Part shown: one piece after another, positions 10,325 through 19,290 of the stretch
Layout of the letters: every line of letters starts with the position of its first letter
How positions within the stretch are numbered: position 1 is the stretch's first letter
Source of the DNA: Phallusia fumigata
Taxonomy: Eukaryota; Chordata; Ascidiacea; Phlebobranchia; Ascidiidae
Direction of reading: 5' to 3'
Length of the DNA stretch: 29,429 nucleotides
Assembly (NCBI GenBank): GCA_008931825.1
Contig: QXVZ01011524.1
Location: 1 to 29,429 of the forward strand
Notes under the pieces: model-generated
The model's database searches: none
Seen by the model: only the letters and a program-made list of their open reading frames with translations
What the model was told of the DNA's origin: nothing
Program-made: the position numbers and the translations under genes

Positions 10325-13300
10325 GTAAGTGATAAAAAATAAAAGTCTGCTTTGATTTTGAGCAGTTTTTGTTTGCAGGATGGGGCACAAGCGCCTCAGT
10401 TCGGAGACACAAACATCAACACAACTGGACCAGTGTTCAACGCTCCAGTAGAACTTCATCAACATTACCACATTCAGACATTTGAGACAAGGATACCCCA
10501 GTCTTTCCAACAACATGAAACGACACATGTCCTTGAAAAATGTAGGAATAAGGATGTTTGAATAGCACATTACATTAATTTTCTTTTCCAATTTTTACTC
10601 GATTTTATGTTACCTTGCAGGTTTGTCCATGTAGGTTGTAACGTTTACAGCCAGTAGATATGGTTATGGTGGTGTGCCATTAGTTTTTAACCCTCAGCAG
10701 TTACGCCCGCTAGTCCCTGAAGAGTAAACTGATTTTGCTTGTGTACCACAACGAAGGTTTTTGTGCATTTAATCAAATTTGGTTTAGGGGAGATATTTAT
10801 TTGTCCCCCCACCACTTTTGATTTGATTGTTTTTCGTGATTGATTGCAAATTAGGATTAAAACCCAAAATCTGGTTTAACTGTTTACAGCGGATTCAAAG
10901 GTTGTTTGCTGTAGCATGAAAACGATTTTAAATTTGCAACAGTTAAGTGGTCGCGTGCAGTTTTAATGGCATTTTAAGGCTCGTACAAAATTTACTCACA
11001 AAAATTTAACGTGTTTCCCAAAAGTGTTAATGGATTTGCGCCATTGGTGCATATAACTTAATAGAAACACATTGAGAATGTTTAAGAGTTGACATAAAAT
11101 CGATTTGGTTGGATTAGTTTAGCTTATGGTCAGTGACTAGTTTGCATCGCAAGTGGTCAGTGTTATCCCAATGTCAGTATGGTCTTTAGCGGTGTAAGGA
11201 TAGGACAATCAGTGTTTGGTGGTATAGGCCTCAGCGGTTAACACCCTGGCTTTCTAAAATATCTGACAATGTTAAATATTTGTATTCTGTCGTCCGTAGG
11301 GCCATACCCCTTCCCAAAATTTATAAATTGTACATCAAAGTAGGTTACTCTTGAAAAAAATCTCTGTTACGTTAGGGTAGGTTACCCTTCGAAGTATTTG
11401 GCCCCTTCCGAAATTGTTGGCCGGCTACGATCTTGATCCTTACCACAAACGGTATAATTTAATACAAGTGCGGAAACTTGATTTAAGTATTACGTTTTCA
11501 CAGTAGCACAAATTTTCTATTTTTGACATAAACAGTATCTAGTAAAACATCTAAAGATGTGTGGGGACCGGTAGGCTTTTGCCTGCAGAACAATCATGCG
11601 TAGTTTATGTTAAATGGCAATATGGTAAAGGCAACACTTCTAATACCTTTCTATACAAGTTTATGGGCCCGTATGTTTGCGATGGTTGAAAGTAATGTTT
11701 ACAGGGATGTTGTAATTGGTGTTATTGCTTTTTCTAGGTGAGCAACTTAAGTCGCTTCTGAAAAAAAGAGCGGAAATCATCGCGAGTGAAGAATCGACAC
11801 TAGCTGAGTTTTCCGATCGACCATTAAAACCCGTCAGCCTGTCCATGGTCAGCAAACCACAACGAATCGACGACGAGTTTCAAGCAGAAGGACATTATCG
11901 CAATTGGGAAGAACCTCCAGAAGGTGACATCACTGGTGAAGAAATGTTCGCTCGTGCAAAACAAACTGCACAACAAGAGGTGGAGAGAAAATTTAGAACG
12001 GATGAAGTACAAGCAAAACAAAATTTCATTGAAAAACATGGAAACATAGTTGCTGTGGTTGGACAAGCTGGAATAGGCAAAACCACCTCAGCCAAACAGT
12101 GGGCCCTGCAAGCTTTACGTGGACAGTTGTGTGGCGAAGTCTCCTATATCTTTTACATTCTGATCAGGTTAGTTGATTTTGACCAAAAGATGACACTCCT
12201 ACAGTTTCTTGTTTCCAACATGTTACCGGATTTTAACTGCACACCTGCCGAGACAGCCAGTATACTCGCTATCATTTGCAGGGATCCCAATGTTTTGCTA
12301 ATTTTCGATGGTTTAAATGAAGCAGCATTTAAATCATTTTCAAGTTGTGTTGCACCACCATTGTCTCATTCCAAAAACCGAGCAGAAAGTTACCTTAAGC
12401 ACTTGGCGGGAGGAAACTTGCTACCACGTGCTCGAAAGATATTCACATCACGACCAGCTCAACTGTACAAGCTTCATCCCTCTTACCGACCCAGGTTTAC
12501 TGTTCAGATACTTGGTTTGACCTCTAGATCTCAGGATGAACTCGGCCGTCAGATTTGTGGAAACAGATACGATGTTATACACCAAAAACTAGTCCAAAAC
12601 CGCAATGTTTTTGCATATTGTTCTGTTCCTGTCAATTTTATATTGACACTCAATTATCTGGTGAATTACGATGGCGATATTCAGTTTGTTTCATTGACAC
12701 GAGTTCTTGCTTTCACTTGTGTTCAATACTCTACAACCGAACATCTACATAGTCAAGAATGCGAGTTGGATAAACTGGCTGAAATCGCTTGGGAAGGATT
12801 TCAGTCGAACAAGTCAATGTTTCATATTAAACACTTAATGAGGGTCGGAATCAAAGCTTCTTCATTTGATGCATTTCTAACCACATCAGTGACAAAGCAC
12901 GGGAATCTCAATCTGACGATATTAGATGGACACCAAGTTCGATATTTCTCTCCCCACATTTGGCAAGAGTTTTTTGCGGCGTTCTACCTGATGTTGATCA
13001 TGCCCATTGACGAGTTTATGGAGCAATACCAATCGCTAGGTAAGAAGGGATGGGAAGTCGTTTCCAAGTTTGTTTTCGGAATTTGCGATTCTTCGGTTTT
13101 CAATCTTCTTGAAACCCTTGTCCAAACGAGTTCTAGTGGAGATTGGTCGCTCAAGAAGTCCGTTCTTTTTGAATTTCTGACCTCGAACAAAAACCTAAGC
13201 ACAGAAGAATTGAAGCGAGTTTGCAGCTGGGCTCGTGAGACAAATGATCGTGAGATTGCTTCGTCTGTGGCTGCCCTATCTTCGGATCAGCTCAGCCTTC

Positions 13301-16300
13301 ATTATTCATCTCTTCCGGTCGATCTACGGGATCTTTTCTTCGTTCTTGCACAAAGAGGACAATCGGTATAACTTTACGTCCCTGTTCAAAACTGGTTAAA
13401 GATTTTGTTTGGCTAAAAATCGGATAAATGTTCCAAAGTAGTTTTACCCGATTATGAGCTATACCAAAAGATTTTGTCCACATTTATTTGGTTGTAATTC
13501 CTATGATAGGTTTCTCAACGCCCCTTGATTGATACAACGTAGAATTTAATATTGTATTTTAAATATCTGTGGTGGAAAAACTATAACATACGTGTTTGAA
13601 GCTGTCACGTCAGGTAGGCTGGTTCAGCGTTCAGCCTAAGCTTGGTGGTAAAACCATGTTTTTTTTAACATGTAATTTACCATTCAAATTGGTTTAACCC
13701 GATGTGTTAGCTGGAGCAGTAACACTGGTACAATTAAAATACTGGGCAACTCATACCAAAATGCATTAAATACATGTATTCTTTAAAAATACGAGGAATC
13801 CTACTTCGATTTACAGATAAATACAACAACGTTATACAATCGGTTTTTACCTTGTTCGTTTGTGTATGCATTGATTAAACGAAACACGGTGTTTAGGAAT
13901 CATCGGAACAACAAGGCTGTTCTCAAGAACCTGACGAACCTGGAACCGCTGGATCCTTTGAAAAGAGAAACATTCGTACGTTGAAAAGCTAAACATAACA
14001 TGAGTTCGCTGTTTAGAGAGTTATGACCTTTGTATAGCGAACTCATGTTATTGCCTTTGTTGTATTAACGTTATGTCGCAGAAAAGCGTACGAATGTTAT
14101 GGAAATCCTAGGAACTTCACAACCTGGTTGGCGTTTAACAAACTAAGGCTAAAAACTAGACGTGGCGCGTTGCTGCCTAACATTTACACTAAGAACAAAT
14201 GACCTTTTGGGTTGCTCTTGTTAGATTTTTATCTCGCTTATGTATATTGTAGCCCAGCAAAAACTACCCGCAATTTATAATCTGCAGTGTGTGTCCACCT
14301 TGATCTGGGTACGATTGCTTTTATGCTGATAAATGCCTAATTCCATTACGTTGTTGATTTTAAGGACCTTGTGCTTCCGACAGTCTGAACGACGGTCGTC
14401 GTTTGTCAAAAGAACCCGATGCCTCGGTAAGCAATAATTCAACTTTTGTAAGCAGTTTTGTTTTTATGTAAATGATTTGCAACAAATCCCAAAATATAAG
14501 AGCATCTAGCTCTAATCTCTTACGTTTGTAATCTATTTACAACAAATAAAATGCTCTCTGGTTCAATAAACCATACATTTTAGGTGGAAGACGCCAAACA
14601 GGTGCCACAAACACCCAATGAAAAGCGTGCATCAACTACATACATCAAAATTTCTAAAGGCCCCAATGACAGCAGAGTATCGACCATACCCAAGGTACGA
14701 AAGAGTTGTAATAAGAGTCATTGAAACATGGATGCCAAAAGTGGTGTACATGAAAATTTAAAAACTATTCAAATGCTAAAATAAATATTCGTTCAACGGG
14801 AATTTAGCGTAATTGCTGGTGATGTGGTCATTTGGGAGTTATGACCTTTATACAGTAAGACATTTTGCATTGTAAACCGGTTTAGTTAATAATTTATAAT
14901 AGTTGAAAGTGATCGTTATTTAGGTATTGGTAATTGTAACTGTATGGCTACTGGTGCAGAATGATTTACTCTGGGAGAGGCCAGGGTATCCTGCCAGTGC
15001 TGTTGTACATTTTTACCTATTTGTTATTGGATAAGGTGCATGTGGAAAGGGGGCCCGGTCTTTATTATCAAGGTTTACGTATTGGTGATTCTTAGGGATC
15101 ACCTGGACAACAAGACAGCCCCGGAGAACGTGACAAGCCTGGAACTGAAGCTGCACCTGGAATTGAAGACGAAATTGGTATGTCAATATTAAACATCCCA
15201 AAAACTCATTTAATTTTGTGTTGATATTCCAATGAGTTTATGGCGGTAACACAACAAACAGAGACTTGCCGAAAGCTGTACATTGGTTTAATTCTGTTCA
15301 TCTAACTCTTTTTTGTATTACAAACAAATACCAGTAACTTAAAACTTAATTTTGTTGCTACTTTATTTTGTGCACGATTGCTTTTACCAATCCGTGTATA
15401 ATCCTAATTTACATGCCTTTTTTTAAGCACCTTGTATTCAAGAAATGCAACCACATGAAGATTTTGGTCCAACTGGTGCCTTGGTAAAAGGTGATGGTGT
15501 CGGACCTGAGAACGCACCTGACAGCGAAGCCTCTATTGGACCCAAGCTACAAAAGGTGTCCGAATCCATCCATGTCAGAATAAATACTTCTATTGAATAA
15601 AAAATTCGCATATGTTTTGCAAAAAATACTGCATGCCTTACAATCGGAATTGTGCTTTGTTTTAGAGCCATTTTTCCTCCAAGCTAACGGAATTCGCTGC
15701 ACATTCCTTTTCTACCAGCACAGACAACAGCGACTACATTGGTTGCGGAGGATTTGGAGCAATACGTCGTTGCTACCACGAAAGTTTGGGAACAGTTGTT
15801 GCAAAGTGTATATCGCTAACTGGCGTAGCAGATCGCATCGAAAAGAACAAAAAGAGGTAATGTATGAAAATGAAACTTCTTATGGGCCACATATGCTCTT
15901 TGTTAAGTCATTGGTTTCATCAACATTTTATGGCTAGCAGGATATAGCAGACATGTCCTTGAATCCTTTTTGTGTATGCTGATGCAGTTCTAGTCTTTGG
16001 AAGTCATCACATAATTTTTTATGTGTAAAATAGTTTTCCATTAGGGAAAGGATCTACAAGCAGGAAAAACAGGATTGGCAATAAATAGAAACAAAGTTGC
16101 AATTTTCGCTGTGACAGTGTATGAGTGATTTTGCCACTGATAAGATAGAAATAAAATTTTCCTATCAGTCCAATATACTTTTCCAGTGTTCAGCGGGAAG
16201 CAGGAGCCCTGGTGCGAGTTCGGCATCCTCACATCGTACAAATTTATGGCTTCACCACTTGGAACAATGAGATTGCTATCATACTCGAGTACGTCGGTGG

Positions 16301-17206
16301 TGGAAACCTGACGGGGTTTTTGGAAAAACACAGGGAGCAAAATCTAAGTTGGACGTTAAGACTTCGTTTCGCCCGCCAGTTGATCTCGGCTCTTTTATAT
16401 TTGCACAACAAGCCAGGCCAAACATTTTGTCACTGTGATGTAAAACCTGATAACGTTTTAATCACCAACAACCTTTGCGTGAAACTCACTGATTTTGGAG
16501 CAAATAACGTCATCAGAACTTCTGGTTTGAAATCAAGCTCCATCGACACCTCCACAACAGGCCAATGTTCATATCTGTACGTTTCACCAGAGTTCTACAT
16601 GGAAGGCACTGTTAACCCAGCATCAGACATTTACAGGTTGGTGATGGTTGTAGCTTTTTCCATTAGGGTTTCATGGTAGTTCCGACAAAATATGTATGTT
16701 TTTTTTTCAGCTTCGGAATGGTTCTGTATGAAATCGTGACGTTGCTTCCAATTTTCCACGGCAGTACTCGTCCTGCTCATGTACTGATGGCGCGAATTAT
16801 ATCAGGTGTAAGACCAGATGAGGAGCAGCATGTCACTAATGTTGAAAGATCACTTGCTGGCGAAGACAAGGAGGTTTTCAACACTTTAACTGACCTCATG
16901 AGAAAGTGCTGGGATGGAAAAGCTTCTTCGCGACCAAAGGCAGAACAAAGTAGGCTACACCTGTATCATTATTAATTTTGTAATGATTATATTTGCCTTT
17001 TTCTCAGCTTCATTCCGGTTGTGTATTTAGTTTGTCAGGAACTAACGAAGGTTGGGTCCAACGAAGAGGATGACAAGGAAACTGAACCGAATGACAAGGA
17101 AACTGTACCACAGCCATCTCCGCCAACACGTTTGGGAAATCTGAGCCTGTTCACTGGCCAATTTGTCGTGGCGACTCTTACAGGTTCTGTTGGTCCACAT
17201 TCGTAA
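10067..17206 (+). CDS. NLR-B: NACHT protein apparently fused to a RIPK/IRAK-like kinase
   Basis: Proposed exons: 10067-10324, 10379-10541, 11738-13365, 13897-13975, 14365-14426, 14584-14694, 15096-15177, 15428-15555 (or to 15483), 15666-15856, 16187-16636, 16711-16949 and 17031-17206. All junctions are GT-AG and phase-compatible, giving about 1,190 residues. Domain order: disordered head with three 13-residue repeats (about 22-60), RHIM-like motif (about 93-117), NACHT with Walker A at 249-257 and a winged-helix region, a Pro/Gly/Glu-rich linker (about 684-837), and a protein kinase (about 860-1130). No LRRs are present. By analogy with NLR and RIPK biology it would couple nucleotide-driven oligomerisation directly to phosphorylation in the cytosol. 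The alternative is two genes, one ending at the TAA at 13369-13371 if the intron is retained and a separate kinase. I favour fusion because no start exon for the kinase is visible between them. Confidence 0.65.
10131..10247 (+). repeat. 39-bp in-frame tandem repeat, three copies
   Basis: Copies at 10131-10169, 10170-10208 and 10209-10247. Copies 2 and 3 are identical and copy 1 differs at two adjacent bases (att/ctc). Thirty-nine is a multiple of three, so copy-number change keeps the frame. Identity of copies 2 and 3 suggests recent expansion. Confidence 0.95.
10379..10541 (+). CDS. NLR-B exon 2: RHIM/amyloid-like motif
   Basis: Starts in phase 0 after gtttgcag and ends with the first base of a Cys codon before gtagga. 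The first 31 codons align without gaps to the start of the NLR-C exon at 21839, with 19 identical residues. The core in this copy is QFGDTN followed by TTGPVFN and VELHQHY. The Q-hydrophobic-G-x-x-N pattern resembles the RHIM and related NLR-linked amyloid motifs, but the fit is partial. Confidence 0.7.
10542..11737 (+). other. NLR-B intron 2 (1,196 nt)
   Basis: It splits a Cys codon, as do the equivalent 136- and 133-nt introns of NLR-A and NLR-C, so it has gained about 1 kb. I see no coding sequence or terminal repeats in it. Confidence 0.6.
11738..13365 (+). CDS. NLR-B NACHT and winged-helix exon
   Basis: Uninterrupted 1,628-nt exon (Cys-codon remainder plus 542 codons), donor gtataa, phase 0. 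Walker A GQAGIGKTT is at 12061-12087, Walker B LLIFDGLNEA at about 12297-12326 (Asp-Glu of the usual LDE is Asn-Glu here), IFTSRPAQL follows, and the winged-helix end reads FSPHIWQEFFAA. The Walker B region is less canonical than in NLR-A (DGLDEA), but the first Asp and the Glu are kept. This exon is the reference that shows the NLR-A exon to be artificially broken. Confidence 0.95.
13366..13896 (+). other. Intron or intergenic gap between NACHT exon and linker exons of NLR-B
   Basis: This 531-nt gap decides whether NLR-B is one gene or two. It contains several isolated ATGs, none opening a reading frame into the following exon, and no LRR exon. The flanking sites (gtataa donor, gtttag acceptor) are both phase 0. 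Confidence 0.5.
13897..14694 (+). CDS. NLR-B linker exon set 1 (three small exons)
   Basis: Exons 13897-13975 (79 nt), 14365-14426 (62 nt) and 14584-14694 (111 nt) run in phases 0-1, 1-0 and 0-0. They encode Gln/Glu/Pro-rich text (SSEQQGCSQEPDEPGTAG), a Ser/Arg-rich segment after a PCASDS start, and a Lys/Ser/Thr-rich segment. No folded domain is recognised. The set is duplicated downstream at 15096-15555. These exons are the weakest part of the gene model because each is short. Confidence 0.5.
13995..14051. repeat. Perfect 16-bp inverted repeat (hairpin) in a linker intron
   Basis: Arms 13995-14010 (ataacatgagttcgct) and 14036-14051 are exact reverse complements with a 25-nt loop. The hairpin lies 20 nt after the donor at 13976. 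A segment of the loop (gagttatgacctt) recurs at about 14836 in the intron before the second linker set. Confidence 0.9.
15096..15555 (+). CDS. NLR-B linker exon set 2 (duplicate of set 1)
   Basis: Exons 15096-15177 (82 nt, phase 0-1) and 15428-15555 (128 nt, phase 1-0). The first encodes GSPGQQDSPGERDKPGTEAA and aligns with 13897-13975; the second starts ACCTTGT as does 14365. In set 1 an intron splits the second and third exons; here the same boundary (GCCTTG followed by gtaaaa) can be read through, so either the intron was lost or the exon ends at 15483. The frame stays open both ways. The stretch is Pro/Gly-rich and probably a flexible tether. Confidence 0.5.
15666..16949 (+). CDS. RIPK/IRAK-like Ser/Thr kinase domain (three exons)
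   Basis: Exons 15666-15856, 16187-16636 and 16711-16949 (phases 0-2, 2-2, 2-1) encode a complete kinase fold: Gly loop IGCGGFGAI at about 15738, catalytic Lys in VVAKC at about 15804, helix-C Glu in QREAGAL, HPHIVQIYGF, hinge ILEYVGGGNL, catalytic loop HCDVKPDN at 16431, DFG at 16491, SPE in place of APE, DIYSFGMVLYE across the 16636/16711 junction, and a C-lobe CW...RP motif. The overall pattern is tyrosine-kinase-like group (RIPK, IRAK). All catalytic residues are present, so it should be active. The Cys before the catalytic Asp makes it a non-RD kinase. Confidence 0.93.
17031..17206 (+). CDS. NLR-B last exon: acidic C-terminal tail
   Basis: Using the second of two nearby acceptors (gtatttag ending at 17030) keeps the frame after the kinase; the earlier one (ctcag at 17007) gives a stop after seven codons. 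The tail has an acidic repeat (EEDDKETEPNDKETV) and ends at TAA 17204. A good gtaagc donor begins at 17203, so further splicing to an exon at about 17308 is possible. Confidence 0.5.
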
Positions 17207-17585
17207 GCACCACGGCTTTTTTCAGGTTGGTCACGAATTTTTTTTAATGTTGTCAGTTTTTATGCAACCCAACACCGCTTACTATTTTTCGTTTTTTCTT
17301 TAATAGCAAGCTAACCAAAACTTTGTCTGCAAGGGTTAAACAAACAAAATTATGACAACATAGATAGGTAATGCGATCATGCAGCGTGTTGCGCTTCGGT
17401 TAGTGCACTTTGGCAAACCTTTCTGATGCACACAGTAGAATATGAAAATCCTTTTTTCATCTGGTCTTGTTGTGGTTTTGTCAATGCGATTTCCCGTGTA
17501 AAACAGCATCGAGCTCCATATGTCAGCTTGGCCGGTTTTAAGAATCTTTTTCGGTCTAGGTGACAGCTCCAGAACCAACAACACT

Positions 17586-17815
17586 ACACTCCACCCATTA
17601 TTTACTGTGAGTGAACTGATATAGTGTAATGGGTTACGAAAACGTCAGCTTATGTTATGCAAATCATTTTGTGTGTTAAGTTTGATAACAGATTTGTAAG
17701 AATCTACATTATGCTATTTTTGCTTCCTGTGCGTGTGATTGCTGACCGCTGTGCCTGTTCCAGTCAAGCTCGCTTCGGCTTTTCTTGCCGCCATTGTTGT
17801 AATCCTGAGCATCGA
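17586..17815. repeat. Dispersed repeat, copy 1 (partial)
   Basis: Aligns with 18372-18570 through taatgggttac, cttatgcaaatcattttgtg, aacagatttgtaa and aagctcgcttcgg. It diverges after the ttgccgcc block. No coding capacity is seen. Confidence 0.75.
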
Positions 17816-18349
17816 CTGTCAAACTAAGCACGCTACCTGTTTAAGATGGTGTGTCCATCACATTTACATTATCACGCCCAATAGTTCAGTGAATTTTAAC
17901 AACGTGATGTAGTTTGTAGACCAATATTGAAATGGTAACTCGACCAATGAGTTGAACTAGATATCACACCGCAACCGTTTTTGGCCTTTACTTTGCTTTT
18001 TGTGTTTACGAAATCGGTTGATTTTGTACACTATGTTTGTTCAAGGCAACTCTGCAAATTCAACTAAGTTTGCTGGTTTTTTCGGCGGTAAAGTTCTCGC
18101 GTAACTGTTATCCAACTTTGTATTTTAACACAGTTTTGTAAAGTCTGTCAACCGTGTTATTGTTCCAATGGTGTCCCTTCTTGGCAACGTGAATGTCTGT
18201 TTACTGGTAAGTTGTACAGGCAGGCAACGTGCATTATTATGCGTTTTGATGTAAACTGATAGGAGTGTTTTGAAGTGTAACTTTTTCTTTGATATACATT
18301 CCAGTACCGGTAAACACTTGTTGATTTTTCGTAGCGTATTACAATTGCT

Positions 18350-19090
18350 GACATGTTTGCATCAACATTGTAATTGACTTCGTCCACCTGTAATGTGTGG
18401 TTGAACTGACATAACGTAATGGGTTACAAAAATGTCAGGTGATCTTATGCAAATCATTTTGTGTACTTGGTGTAATAACAGATTTGTAAAAATCTACATC
18501 TTGCTATTTTTTGCCCTGTGCCTGTTTCTGTTAAGCTCGCTTCGGGTTTTGTTGCCGCCCTTGTCGTGAAACTGCATTTGTGATGCACCGCCGTTGATCT
18601 CGAGCGCCAACATGCGCCTGTATTGTCTTAAACGTTTAGCTGGGTTTATTTCGGTCTGTGGTGCTTTATTGGTCCCGTGTGCAGAAGAATTGCGTTGTTG
18701 AACTACTTTGACAATTAGTTTATCAAGAGATTTTGAATTTCAAATATTTATAGGTTGCTGTTATCCCAATGCAAAGCGTAAGCTGAAGTGTTCAGCTCGT
18801 AACATTTCCGAGTTTTGCAAAAATCTAACATAATTTCTATCAGTTTCCTTGGCCTCGCTACCCTTGTGACCCCAATAAAACAAACCACAAGCCTTGTTTA
18901 TGTTCTACGAACAACGAGCCTGTTTACAACGAGCGAACATATAGTTTTCCTAGTCACGTAAACAGTGCCGAGTTATCAGCACACTGGCAATCCTATATTA
19001 TTTGATCAAATAAAGCGGAAAATCATTTATGTTTTATTTTCTCAGCTATTCCATGCCTACAGTAATCGTGCAGTGACGTGGATACGGAAG
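18350..19090. repeat. Dispersed repeat, copy 2 (long)
   Basis: The 5' part matches copy 1 and the rest matches 26670-27300: ctcgagcgcca, a block ending in atctaacat/atcaaacac ... ttttcgtgg-like sequence, and tacagtaatcgtgcagtg near the 3' end. Boundaries are approximate and no terminal repeats are seen. Confidence 0.7.
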
Positions 19091-19194
19091 CGCTGGAAAG
19101 GGTGTTGCGCATGTGGAGAAAATGTTTGGTCATGTAGGCAGAAAAGTAAATTCATGCAGGTTTATCGGATAACAATGTTTACCAGCTCTTATCA

Positions 19195-19290
19195 TCTCGT
19201 GACAGTCTGCACCACCGACCTTTGGGTTATTTCAAAGTACAGTGTTTTGCAGTTCCTTCTCGTGACAGTCTGTACCACCGACCTATGGGT
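19195..19290. repeat. 33-bp direct repeat
   Basis: Segments 19195-19227 and 19258-19290 both read tctcgtgacagtctg, then accaccgacc, with two mismatches. The spacing is 63 bp. It lies just after dispersed repeat copy 2. Confidence 0.85.

Noticed and set aside
10067-10541. A CARD, DEATH or PYD domain at the N-terminus of NLR-B
   Set aside because: The sequence is low-complexity and too short, without the helical hydrophobic pattern of a death fold.
17336-17584. Minus-strand frame with a kinase-like ADIWSSMLFY string
   Set aside because: Only one short resemblance, with no other kinase motif in order; could be a decayed fragment but not supported.
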